From an uncultured Verrucomicrobiota bacterium (GTDB taxonomy: Bacteria; Verrucomicrobiota; Verrucomicrobiia; Limisphaerales; UBA9464): DNA of 61,315 bases. Positions 1 through 7,135 of this stretch are shown in pieces. The notes beneath the pieces were generated by a model. It was given only the letters and a program-made list of their open reading frames with translations, searched no databases and was not told the origin of the DNA. Position 1 is the stretch's first letter; each line of letters begins with the position of its first letter. The stretch lies in NCBI GenBank assembly GCA_903922605.1, contig CAIXUG010000071.1:1-61315 (forward strand), in the 5' to 3' direction. Position numbers and translations under genes: made by a program.

Positions 1-2
1 CC

Positions 3-188
3 CGCTTCGCCACCGGCGTCCGCACCCGCCCCAGCTGGTCCGACTTCAGCGGCTCCGCCCCTCCCGTCATAGATGTCATAGCCGTAATCTATGACGTTTA
101 TGACCACCCGACTACCGGCGCTCCGCGTGACGCTTACTCTGCTCCAGCACATCAAGCAGGACGAATCTTCCAAAGCCATTCCTCATAG
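3..188 (+). CDS. C-terminal end of an unidentified protein (cut by window edge)
   Basis: An open frame runs in from the window edge and stops at TAG 186-188, giving 61 residues that begin RFATGVRTRPSWSDF and end QAGRIFQSHSS. The reading of a real tail rests on the open frame, and on a strong hairpin that lies just after the stop and faces the leftward genes beyond. No family was recognised. Next to a recombinase and an excisionase-like gene it may belong to the same mobile element (for instance a replication or primase-like protein), but that is only inference. Confidence 0.35.
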   Translation, partial: RFATGVRTRPSWSDFSGSAPPVIDVIAVIYDVYDHPTTGAPRDAYSAPAHQAGRIFQSHSS

Positions 189-216
189 AGCCATCACCAC
201 GGGAACAAAACGAAAG

Positions 217-244
217 AGCCGCCGACCCTGATGGATCGGCGGCT
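217..244. terminator. Bidirectional intrinsic terminator-like hairpin
   Basis: A perfect 9-bp stem (AGCCGCCGA / TCGGCGGCT) with a 10-nt loop sits between a rightward gene end (188) and a leftward gene end (268). On the minus strand it is followed by a T-rich run (CTTTCGTTTTG); on the plus strand the tail is weaker (TTTGC). The convergent position and stem fit a shared terminator. Confidence 0.65.
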
Positions 245-267
245 TTGCAAGTAAGCTTTTCAGCCTG

Positions 268-465
268 TTAGTTGTTCGCGGCAGCGGCGAACGCGCTTAT
301 CGATGAGACGGTGATGAGCTTGTGCGGCAGGGCTGGAGAGGCCTTCAAGAGGCCGCGATCCAAGAGCCGATAGACGGTCTTGTCGCTCACTGACAGCAAT
401 TGTGCGGTCTGCTTCACCGACATAAACAGTGGTTTAACAGGGCATGGTTCGGCTTGATTCGACAT
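268..465 (-). CDS. Excisionase-like helix-turn-helix DNA-binding protein
   Basis: A 65-residue protein with the HTH_17/excisionase pattern: SVKQTAQLLSVSDKTVYRLL, then a short wing-like stretch (DRGLLKASPALPHKLITVSS). Such proteins bind DNA next to attachment sites and steer tyrosine recombinases toward excision, or act as small regulators. ATG at 465 is chosen; the frame stays open to 516, and MSVKQ at 423 would give a minimal 51-residue form. It lies 165 bp downstream of the integrase on the same strand, so the two probably form an int-xis pair. The family is clear; the excision role is inferred from context. Confidence 0.75.
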   Translation of the reverse strand: MSNQAEPCPVKPLFMSVKQTAQLLSVSDKTVYRLLDRGLLKASPALPHKLITVSSISAFAAAANN

Positions 466-630
466 GGTACGTTCTGAATTGTCGGAGCTTTTAATCGCCC
501 CCAGACAGTGGGGCAAAGCACCGGTTCATCTTCTCCATCGAAAACGAGCGAAGATTCCGGACAGTTAAATGCAGAAAAGTGCCCTCCAGCCTCAGAACTC
601 CTCGGCCAAGGGCTTATTGGGAGGGCTAGC

Positions 631-1767
631 TCAGCTTTTGGCCTTGGCGGAGAAGGACACTCGTTTGGCCATCTCCGTGGAGTGTTCGTCACGCAGGTGT
701 CCGTACACCTTCATGGCCAACGCACCGCCATCCTTGTGCCCCAACCAACGGCTGACGGTCGGAATATCTATGTCCGATTCGATGCAACGCGTTGCAAAGA
801 AGTGACGGAGGCCATGATGGGTAAACCTTTTGATTCCAAGTAGCTTACAGGCTCGGTCAATCGACCCTTGGCATTCCTGCACCTTCATTACCGTGGTCGA
901 CGACGGTTCATCTGGCCGCCCGGCACGCAGGCGTTGCAGAAGCGCCACCATCTCCCCATTCATCTGAACCCTACGCGTTTCGTGGTTTTTCGTGCCCTGC
1001 TCGTCCGCGCCCGCCACAAATATCGTTCCTTTGGCAAAGTCACAGTCGGACCATTGGATCGCCGCAGCTTCGCTCTTGCGGAAGCCTCCGTAGGCGAGGA
1101 ATGCAACTAAATCGGCACAGTCACGGCTAAATCGCCCTCCTCCCTCCGCAATGACTCGAATCAATTGGTTGAATTCTTCCAGTGTAGGAAGGATCAACTT
1201 CTTTAGTGGCACTTTGATTTTGCTGACCTCCTTAGCGGGATTGACCGAACGCACACCCGCCTTGATCGCAACATCCAAAATCATCCGCAACGTGCCAACT
1301 GTGTTGTTGTACATCGTCGGGCTGTAGTCAGCCGCGAAGCGTGCTGACCACTCGCGACATTGTGCGGACGTGATTTTCTTTGCCTCGGTCGCTGCAAGCG
1401 TTGGCCAGGCCTTTAGCAGTGCTTTCAAGCAACGCCTGCGATAAGCTCTTGTCGTCGGCTTGATCGCGGGATTGGCATCTATCTGCTGAAGGAACACATC
1501 TGCTGCCTGCTGGAACGTCATTCCTCCGCCGACTGCAACCTCTTGTGCGTCGACCAGTCTCCTGCTTTGCTTGAGCAGGTCATTGAGTCGCAGGACAGCC
1601 ACCGAATATTTGGTGGTTTTGAGGCTCTGGCGAATGAGCTTGCCTCCGACTTTGGCGCGGGCGAAGTACACTCCGGAAGGACGGTAACGGTACAAATTCG
1701 GAGTGCTCGACTTCACCCACGGACTTTCGTCGGCAGCTTCGCTGTCCGGTTGCGGCAATCGCGGCAT
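631..1767 (-). CDS. Tyrosine-type site-specific recombinase (integrase)
   Basis: A 378-residue phage-type integrase. The N-terminal part (about 20-75) looks like an arm-binding region, a SAM-like core-binding domain covers about 80-180, and the catalytic domain covers about 195-370. The catalytic set is complete: R230 (GGFR), a likely strand lysine at K260, H318-x-x-R321 (HHGLRHFF), H344 in WLGH and nucleophile Y355 (KVYGH). The gene therefore looks active. It starts 81 bp from the 5' side of the tRNA-Ile2 gene and reads away from it. That is the less usual side for an enzyme using a tRNA 3' end as target, so whether it made the tRNA 3'-end duplication on the other side is uncertain. Confidence 0.95.
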   Translation of the reverse strand: MPRLPQPDSEAADESPWVKSSTPNLYRYRPSGVYFARAKVGGKLIRQSLKTTKYSVAVLRLNDLLKQSRRLVDAQEVAVGGGMTFQQAADVFLQQIDANPAIKPTTRAYRRRCLKALLKAWPTLAATEAKKITSAQCREWSARFAADYSPTMYNNTVGTLRMILDVAIKAGVRSVNPAKEVSKIKVPLKKLILPTLEEFNQLIRVIAEGGGRFSRDCADLVAFLAYGGFRKSEAAAIQWSDCDFAKGTIFVAGADEQGTKNHETRRVQMNGEMVALLQRLRAGRPDEPSSTTVMKVQECQGSIDRACKLLGIKRFTHHGLRHFFATRCIESDIDIPTVSRWLGHKDGGALAMKVYGHLRDEHSTEMAKRVSFSAKAKS

Positions 1768-1848
1768 GCAACCAGTGTCAGATTGCAGTATCAGATTGTC
1801 AATTATCGCGATGGATTAGCGTCGTAACAGTTTATTTTTGAATAGGTT

Positions 1849-1924
1849 GGGCCCATAGCTCAATGGTCAGAGCAGGGGACTCATAATCCCTTGGTTACAG
1901 GTTCGAGTCCTGTTGGGCCCACCA
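1849..1924 (+). tRNA. tRNA-Ile2 (anticodon CAT, lysidine type)
   Basis: A full cloverleaf of 76 nt: acceptor GGGCCCA pairs with TGGGCCC, followed by ACCA, so CCA is encoded. The anticodon stem GGGGA/TCCCT holds the loop CTCATAA with anticodon CAT, and the T arm is CAGG-TTCGAGT-CCTG. The anticodon region (GACTCATAATC) follows the minor isoleucine tRNA that TilS converts to lysidine, rather than initiator or elongator Met. The isotype call rests on that resemblance. The 3' end is repeated at 3384-3411. Confidence 0.92.
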
Positions 1925-1925
1925 C
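1898..1925 (+). repeat. Putative attachment site copy 1 (3' end of tRNA-Ile2)
   Basis: These 28 bases (T arm, acceptor 3' strand and CCA) recur at 3384-3411 with a single G/T difference. This is the usual footprint left by integration of a genetic element into a tRNA 3' end. The stretch from here to the next gene (1926-2190) holds no gene that I recognise. Confidence 0.7.
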
Positions 1926-2190
1926 CCTTTCAATCAACGGGTTAAACTAATTCAGGCCAAAACTAAGACTGCCCACTAAGACCAAGGCAATGGCGGTTGG
2001 CTATCTCAGCCGTGTCTATTTCGAGGGCGCGCCAAGGGAGATTTGCCCGTCAGGCCGTTCGCCCTTGAGGATGCCCGCCAATCCTTGGGGATTCCGCGTT
2101 TCGTCCAAGCTGGGTGCCCGATTCGATACGTCTGTACCGCGCGTGGAATTCCCTGCTGACATCGGATCCGTCGCCCGTTAGCGTCTTGAA

Positions 2191-3045
2191 ATGCCTCCCG
2201 AAACTCTCACCAACCTTCCAAAGCGGCGGGGATTTACCCTGATTGAGCTGCTCGTGGTAATCGCCATCATTGCGATCCTGGCCGGGATGCTCCTGCCGGC
2301 CTTGGCCAAGGCCAAGCTCAAGGCCACCGGAGCCGCCTGCTACAACAATCAGAAGCAGCTCACGCTCGCCTGGATTCTGTATTTGGGAGACTACAACGAC
2401 GGCCTCGCTCCGACCGACGACTGGAAAAACGCGGCAGGCGTCAATGTGCCGCTCACCGGCGGCGGATATTGGGCGGGACCGACGCCGGACTTGTCCGCAG
2501 GCATCACCATCACCGAAGCCATGAATCGTGTGGCCAAGGGCATGAGCAATGGACCGCTCTGGAAATACTGCCCATCCATGGGCGCTTATCACTGCCCCGG
2601 CGACCTGCGTGCAAAGCTGAAGCCCGGCAAGGGATGGGCCTGGGATGGGTATTCCAAGGCCAATGGGTTGAACGGCCTCAAGGGCTGGGAAGCCGCTCAG
2701 GTTCCCTACAACAGGGCCGCACAAGTGGACAACCCCTCGGGAACCTTTGTCTTCATTGAGGAGTCCGACCCCCGCAACTCCAATCTGGGGACGTGGGTGC
2801 TGAGTGTCGCCAACCCCGGCTGGATCGATGGATTCGCCATCTTCCACGGGGATTTCACCACCTTTGCCTTCCAGGATGGGCATTGCGAAGGCCACCGCTG
2901 GGTGGATCCCGCCACCATCAAGGCCGGACACGACTTCGCCGCCGGCAAACCTGTCTTCAACTGGGCGGGCGGCGGGGCCAAGAATCCTGACTTCCGGTGG
3001 GTCTGGAACAGGTATCGGTACGTCAATTGGAAGGATCTTCCCTGA
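2191..3045 (+). CDS. Prepilin-like secreted protein with type IV N-terminus and H-X9-DG motif
   Basis: A 284-residue protein. The head [20 protein letters not shown] carries the prepilin peptidase site (cleavage after G14, Glu at +5) and the hydrophobic assembly helix. Near the C-terminus H219 and D229-G230 form the H-X9-DG motif seen in the very large pseudopilin-like families of Verrucomicrobia, Lentisphaerae and Planctomycetes. Cysteines at about 50, 127 and 135 could form a disulfide. It stands alone with no pilus assembly genes nearby, as is typical for these families, whose job is unknown. It lies between the two copies of the tRNA 3' end and may be cargo of that element. Confidence 0.9.
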   Translation: MPPETLTNLPKRRGFTLIELLVVIAIIAILAGMLLPALAKAKLKATGAACYNNQKQLTLAWILYLGDYNDGLAPTDDWKNAAGVNVPLTGGGYWAGPTPDLSAGITITEAMNRVAKGMSNGPLWKYCPSMGAYHCPGDLRAKLKPGKGWAWDGYSKANGLNGLKGWEAAQVPYNRAAQVDNPSGTFVFIEESDPRNSNLGTWVLSVANPGWIDGFAIFHGDFTTFAFQDGHCEGHRWVDPATIKAGHDFAAGKPVFNWAGGGAKNPDFRWVWNRYRYVNWKDLP

Positions 3046-3128
3046 ACGATCGGGACCGTTTGCGCGTGTCCTCAGAGTATGTCAGCCACCGGGTAAGCGT
3101 CTCTAAGCCGGAGCGATGCAGTTGAAAA

Positions 3129-3282
3129 GGAGCGCGGACGGTCACGTCCGCGTGAACTGGGCCTGTACGACCCGATGTTCTGTTCGGCTGCGGGACTCAC
3201 TGAATCGTGAAACGTCGGGGTGAAGCTTCCGAGGTTGCGCGAGCCCGCAGGCCCGACTGGCGGACCAGACGGTCGGCGCTCC
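3129..3282. repeat. Intergenic element with imperfect inverted ends and internal hairpin
   Basis: Starts with GGAGCGCGGAC and ends with GTCGGCGCTCC, inverted ends matching at 10 of 11 positions. Right inside the left end is a perfect 8-bp hairpin (CGCGGACG, loop GTCA, 3133-3152). No coding potential was seen in 3046-3501 apart from this element and the tRNA fragment. It resembles a MITE/REP-like spacer, but one copy cannot prove mobility. Confidence 0.4.
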
Positions 3283-3383
3283 TACTGCATCGTTCCGGCT
3301 AAGTCTGTCAACCGTGACAATCGCGTACGTGAAGTGCGTTTTCATTGGCATTTCACAACTGTAAAAGGCTTGGGATGGAGTTG

Positions 3384-3411
3384 CAGGTTCTAGTCCTGTT
3401 GGGCCCACCAC
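3384..3411 (+). repeat. Putative attachment site copy 2 (tRNA-Ile2 3' fragment)
   Basis: 28 bases matching 1898-1925 at 27 positions, ending in the encoded CCA. No acceptor 5' half or anticodon arm precedes it, so it is not a second tRNA gene. It marks the far border of a possible 1.5-kb inserted segment. Confidence 0.7.
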
Positions 3412-3501
3412 TTTGATTTTATTGCGCAAACCAAAGCCGCGCTCATGCTCGGCCCGATCCCACGTCAATCCAGTTCATCCAAACATCCTTCGACAGAAAC
3501 C

Positions 3502-3828
3502 ATGAAAGCATCCACCACATTTGAAATCGCGGGCCATGAAATCACGGATCATCTTGGCCTGGTCCGGGGCATCATCGTCCGTTCTCCCACCATTTCCCAA
3601 GGGATCATGGGCGGTCTTAAAAACATCATCGGGGGACAAATAGGTGCCTATACAACCATGTGCGAACAGACCCGTTCCCAAGCTTATGATGACATGATAA
3701 AGCACGCCGAGGCACTGGGAGCGAATGCGATCGTGGGCATACGCTACGATGCCTCATCGGTCGAGCCCCGCGGCGGTGCGGTTGAGGTGTTGTGTTACGG
3801 AACCGCCGTCAGCGTCCGAAAGAAGTGA
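3502..3828 (+). CDS. YbjQ/UPF0145 family protein
   Basis: A 108-residue protein with the YbjQ fold pattern: FEIAGHEITDHLGLVRGIIVRS, then YDDMIKHAEALGANAIVGIRYD and VLCYGTAV. Members are small pentamer-forming cytosolic proteins of uncertain role, sometimes called heavy-metal binding. MKASTTFEI is chosen as start; the frame is open 57 bp further upstream but those residues do not fit the family. It has no operon partner here and lies just outside the tRNA-fragment border. Family sure, function unknown. Confidence 0.9.
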   Translation: MKASTTFEIAGHEITDHLGLVRGIIVRSPTISQGIMGGLKNIIGGQIGAYTTMCEQTRSQAYDDMIKHAEALGANAIVGIRYDASSVEPRGGAVEVLCYGTAVSVRKK

Positions 3829-3893
3829 CCTGAATCGACTTTCTCCCCGCGCTTCGTTCGGACCCTCCACCAACTGCCCATCCAACGGCAAAT

Positions 3894-4052
3894 ATGGTGC
3901 CGGGGCTTACGTACCAGATTCAGGCTTCCAATGACCTGGTTGTCTGGACAGCGACCGGGCCGCCCTTCGTGGCGGATTCCGAGATCATCACCCAAGAATT
4001 TGTAGTGGCCGACACGGGGCGGTATTTCCGGGTGGTGGCAGTTACGCCGTAA
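3894..4052 (+). pseudogene. Remnant of a secreted-protein C-terminus (duplicate block A, part 1)
   Basis: The frame encodes about 52 residues (LTYQIQASNDLVVWTATGPP ... DTGRYFRVVAVTP, then TAA). This is the tail typical of large Verrucomicrobial secreted proteins, where a YQIQ-S-DL-W motif is followed by a final FRV strand. No upstream domain remains. Bases 3948-4052 recur with clear similarity at 6961-7065, exactly 3,013 bp downstream, so this is a gene relic and part of a duplicated block. Confidence 0.6.
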
Positions 4053-4122
4053 AGCTCCGCAAGGGAACTGAAGGCCGGCAGTCCAAGCCGCCTTGGCCGC
4101 TCGTGCCAGCAGCGCGAAAGCA

Positions 4123-4190
4123 TCACTTCAGAAAGACCCCGGCGATGGCGGCGTTGAGGAGCGTGGCCATGAAGCTGACGAACTGTGCGC
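4123..4190 (-). pseudogene. Relic of nucleoside-permease 3' end (duplicate block A, part 2)
   Basis: Read on the minus strand this gives the last residues of the permease at 7136-8551 (FMATLLNAAIAGVFLK, then TGA) with only a few changes, and then loses similarity. Its distance from the intact gene end is again 3,013 bp. The rest of 4191-4385 shows nothing recognisable. It shows that the tail-to-tail junction of two genes was copied. Confidence 0.65.
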
Positions 4191-4385
4191 GCCGGTCACG
4201 TCTCCCTCGCGTGGGCGGAAGGCGGAGGTCCTACCCGGGCGTGAAATGCAGGCATCAATGCGTCCCAGACTCTCCCGCAAAGTCGCACATTCTGGAAAAT
4301 CTGGCTTTGGCTCGCCGACTGCTTTTGCAAGTGCGGTTGACAAAGTTGAGCGGCGTATTCAGTTCGCAATAATCCTCTAATAGTC

Positions 4386-5039
4386 ATGCAAATCAGGTCT
4401 GCAATCTCGCCCGCCATTGGAATGGCGCTCTGGGCGGCCCTTTCCCCGGCGTCCGCTCAAATCTTCGACAACCTGGCCGATCCGATCAATTCGTTGCAGC
4501 AGGCGGAGAATGGCTCGGGCGGTTCGGTGGGAAACCGGTTCGTCACCGGGCCGACCACGACCCAGCTGACCAGCGTGAGCCTGGACATGAGGCATGTTTC
4601 TGAGAACGGCGGCAATTTCACGGTTTCCCTTTGGAGCGATGCGGGCGGCGGCCATGCGCCGGGAGCCCTGTTGGGTGTGCTGTTCGGCAATCCGGACCCG
4701 ATTACCGACGGCGTGTTCACCTACACGCCGACCAATGAAATCCTGCTTGCCCCGTCGGAATCCTATTGGGTGGTGGCCGGAGTTTCTTCGGGGCCGGCAG
4801 TTTTCGTCTGGAACGAAACCACATCCTCCGCGTTCACCGGCACGGGGACGGGCGGCGGCCGCCTGCGGGGCGACTATCAAAATCCGGCGTTGTTTGTCGC
4901 ACCGGAATTTCCCAGCTCCTCCGGCACCCTCATGTTTCAAGTGGATGCGACACCCGTGCCGGAGCCGCGTGACGTGGCTGCAATGACGGCGGCGGGACTC
5001 CTGGCGGTGGCGTTGTTGCGGCGCCGGTTTGGAACATAG
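4386..5039 (+). CDS. PEP-CTERM sorted secreted protein
   Basis: A 217-residue protein: signal peptide (QIRSAISPAIGMALWAALSPASAQ), then a beta-rich domain with the choice-of-anchor look (F.TGPTTTQLTSVSLDM, FTVSLWSDAGGGHAPGALL, SESYWVVAG), and a C-terminal VPEP motif at about 191 followed by a hydrophobic stretch and RRRFGT. The PEP-CTERM tail is recognised by exosortase/archaeosortase-type membrane enzymes in exopolysaccharide-making Gram-negatives. No exosortase lies in the window, so the sorting enzyme must be elsewhere. The protein starts 4 bp after a TAA-TAG cluster and stands alone. Confidence 0.85.
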   Translation: MQIRSAISPAIGMALWAALSPASAQIFDNLADPINSLQQAENGSGGSVGNRFVTGPTTTQLTSVSLDMRHVSENGGNFTVSLWSDAGGGHAPGALLGVLFGNPDPITDGVFTYTPTNEILLAPSESYWVVAGVSSGPAVFVWNETTSSAFTGTGTGGGRLRGDYQNPALFVAPEFPSSSGTLMFQVDATPVPEPRDVAAMTAAGLLAVALLRRRFGT

Positions 5040-5362
5040 CCGTTGGAGAATCAGCACAGGACCGTCAAGCGACGGACCATTGGCCAGCAACGGGCCCGTT
5101 CATGGAGTGTGACGACGGGCAAGGCGAGCGGCGCCTGGTTCCCGTGCTGCCCTGGATTTGATCCGAAGCATTTCCCCGAACCTGCCAGCCCGCTTGGGCA
5201 TCTCCGGCCTGTGTGAATAACGTGAACAACTCGCGCCAAGGAGGCTTTCAAGCACAGCAGCCCCAATGCGAATGCCAACCACGCACGAGTGTGGATGCTT
5301 ATTGCGAAATGCGGGCCCTGTCAGTCATCCCTTGTCCTTATGAATCTCTCATCCCACTCAAG
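5040..5362. other. Gene-free stretch
   Basis: No coding frame with family resemblance, RNA gene, clear promoter or repeat was seen between the PEP-CTERM gene and the lipoprotein gene. A rightward frame open from 5213 continues into the lipoprotein, but its first 50 residues look non-coding. Confidence 0.4.
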
Positions 5363-5701
5363 ATGAAGACCCTTTTCGCAATCATTCCGCTTTCCTTGCT
5401 TCTGGTTGGTTGCTCAACAGGCGTGGTTCCTGCCGGGCCGGATACCTACATGATTTCGCGATCTGTATCCAACTTCGGAACGTCAGGAGCGGCGAAGGCA
5501 ATGATTTACAAGGAGGCTTCGGAATGGTGCGAAAAGCGCGGGCTGGTCATGGTGCCGGTCGCCACCGATTCGCAAGAGTCGTACCCGGGGCATATGGGGC
5601 AGGCGCAACTTACCTTCCGCGCATTGAAGCCAGGGGACCCAGATATTCAGCGTGCCACGGTAGAGAAACCCGATCACGTACAGCGCATCCAATTGCGATA
5701 A
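5363..5701 (+). CDS. Small predicted lipoprotein
   Basis: A 112-residue protein with a lipoprotein signal: MKTLFAIIPLSLLLVGC, where LLVGC is the lipobox and Cys17 the lipidated residue. The mature part (DTYMISRSVSNFG, KAMIYKEASEWCEKRGLVMV, RALKPGDPD) matches a common small lipoprotein type in which a conserved Y-I-S-R pattern and a KA...A..WC..RG helix occur; its role is unknown. The start at 5363 is fixed by the signal peptide. It is followed within 60 bp by the transposase remnant. Confidence 0.8.
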   Translation: MKTLFAIIPLSLLLVGCSTGVVPAGPDTYMISRSVSNFGTSGAAKAMIYKEASEWCEKRGLVMVPVATDSQESYPGHMGQAQLTFRALKPGDPDIQRATVEKPDHVQRIQLR

Positions 5702-5757
5702 TGTTTGGGGCTGTCCTGGATAACTGGCCACTGAAAGCCGGTTTTGAAGAGGATGGC

Positions 5758-6018
5758 ATGGATCAGAAGAATCGGCTGGGCCGGAGCAAGCAGGCGCAGA
5801 TGCTGGCGCAATTTGTAGCGGGGGCCACGGCGCGCCCGGCGGCCTCCCTGGTGGGCGTCAACAAGACCACCGCCGCCTTCTATTTCCATCGGCTGCGCCA
5901 GCTCATCCATCGGGCCACCGAGGAACAGACGCCTTTCGCGGGCGAGATCAAGGTCAAGGAGAGCTATTTCGGCGGCCGGCGCAAAGGCAAGCGCGGCCAT
6001 GGCGCGGCGGGCCAATGG
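5758..6018 (+). pseudogene. Truncated IS1595-type transposase
   Basis: About 87 residues resemble the N-terminal half of IS1595-family (ISXO2-like) transposases: RSKQAQMLAQFVAGATAR, VNKTTAAFYFHRLRQLI, and ESYFGGRRKGKRGHGAAG. The family's first catalytic Asp, in a DESYFGG motif, is Lys here (VKESYFGG), and similarity stops before the rest of the catalytic domain. By chance the frame stays open into the next gene, which would mislead gene callers into one long protein. No terminal inverted repeats were found. It is a decayed insertion, not a working gene. Confidence 0.8.
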
Positions 6019-6090
6019 GAAATGGCTTGCCACTGTCGCGCGCGGTGCCTCATTTTTATATCGCGCAGTATCCCCTCGCCCAACATTTAC

Positions 6091-6930
6091 ATGAAACGAA
6101 TCCATCCGCTTGTCCCCGTCACCCTGCTCGCGGCTCTGCTCGCGCCGTGGGTCAGGGCCGACAACCAGTCGCTGTCGGTCCACTCCGACCTCGCGGTCAC
6201 CGGAGTCCTGAGCGGCGATTTTGTTGCGCCCGTCGACATCCTCAGTGGCCGGACCTATCCGATCACGGGGGCGGGCGAATCGGACAACCAGGTCGTCAAC
6301 CGGTTTGTGTCCGCCCAGTTCGCCGGTGCCGTGACCACCATCAGTTCCGGCACGCTCGACCTGACCCCGAACGTGGGCGTGGGTCACATCAGCGGAAACT
6401 ATTCCTTCGCCTACACGCAGGGCGGCGAAGGCGTGGCCGACAGCTACTCGCTCACCTATAACGTCACGGCCAGCTCCCTGAGCGCGACGGAGACCGATCC
6501 GTACGGGTTTTACGGGAGCGGCCTGCACGCCAACGCCCACATCAACATTTCGGTCGGCTACCTGATCCCGGCGCAGCCCATCGGTTTCGCCCCCACGATC
6601 ACCCTGATGGCCCCGGCGGCGGGAACGGTTTTGCCGGGACAGGGGACCGAGTTTTACTCGGCCACCATCCGGAATCAGGACACGTTCGGCCTGGTCGGGA
6701 GCGTGGTCTTCGGCGACGCGCCGAAGACCGTGGCCCTGGCTTCGCAGACGAGCTATTACGTGGAATATGATTATTCGCTCGACGTGCCTTTCGGCATCGA
6801 TCCGACCGTGTCGCTGACGGTGAACGGTGAGGCCGCGTTTGGGGCCGCGGCGGTTCCCGAACCGGCCCCGATGGCTGCGGCCGCCGGCGCGGTGTTGCTC
6901 GGCTGGGCTCTGGTACGCCGCCGCAACTGA
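6091..6930 (+). CDS. PEP-CTERM sorted secreted protein
   Basis: A 279-residue protein: signal peptide MKRIHPLVPVTLLAALLAPW ending near VRA-DN, a long beta-rich passenger with repeated Gly/Ser/Thr strands and no recognised domain, then VPEPAPM, a hydrophobic segment and RRRN. The C-terminus is a standard PEP-CTERM anchor. Start ATG 6091 is chosen because it begins the signal peptide; the open frame upstream is the transposase relic. It is the second PEP-CTERM protein within 2 kb, with no sequence similarity to the first beyond the anchor. It probably ends up at the outer surface or in the extracellular matrix. Confidence 0.85.
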   Translation: MKRIHPLVPVTLLAALLAPWVRADNQSLSVHSDLAVTGVLSGDFVAPVDILSGRTYPITGAGESDNQVVNRFVSAQFAGAVTTISSGTLDLTPNVGVGHISGNYSFAYTQGGEGVADSYSLTYNVTASSLSATETDPYGFYGSGLHANAHINISVGYLIPAQPIGFAPTITLMAPAAGTVLPGQGTEFYSATIRNQDTFGLVGSVVFGDAPKTVALASQTSYYVEYDYSLDVPFGIDPTVSLTVNGEAAFGAAAVPEPAPMAAAAGAVLLGWALVRRRN

Positions 6931-6960
6931 CGGTTTTGTCGCGGGCCCAATTTGATCGGG

Positions 6961-7065
6961 GCGGCAACCGGGCCGCCCTTCGTGGCAGATTCCGGGATCA
7001 TTACCCAGGAATTTGCCGTGGCCGGCACCGGGCGAAATTTCCGGGTGGTACTGGTTACGCCGTAG
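6961..7065 (+). pseudogene. Remnant of a secreted-protein C-terminus (duplicate block B)
   Basis: Encodes ATGPPFVADSGIITQEF then AVAGTGRNFRVVLVTP and TAG, a diverged copy of 3948-4052. It stands 70 bp before the nucleoside-permease end, just as block A stands 70 bp before the permease relic, although the two 70-bp spacers differ. The rest of 6931-7135 shows nothing else. Confidence 0.6.
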
Positions 7066-7135
7066 AACGACACGGGGCGCAAAGGAACCATCCGTCCAGA
7101 CCAACTTGATCAGATCTTCCTGCGGCGGAAGACCC

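Noticed and set aside
3384-3411. A second tRNA gene
   Set aside because: Only the T-arm and acceptor 3' end are present; no acceptor 5' strand, D arm or anticodon arm precedes it.
5410-6090. Long rightward open frame fused to the PEP-CTERM gene at 6091
   Set aside because: It joins out-of-frame lipoprotein DNA and a dead transposase relic; only the part from ATG 6091 starts with a signal peptide.
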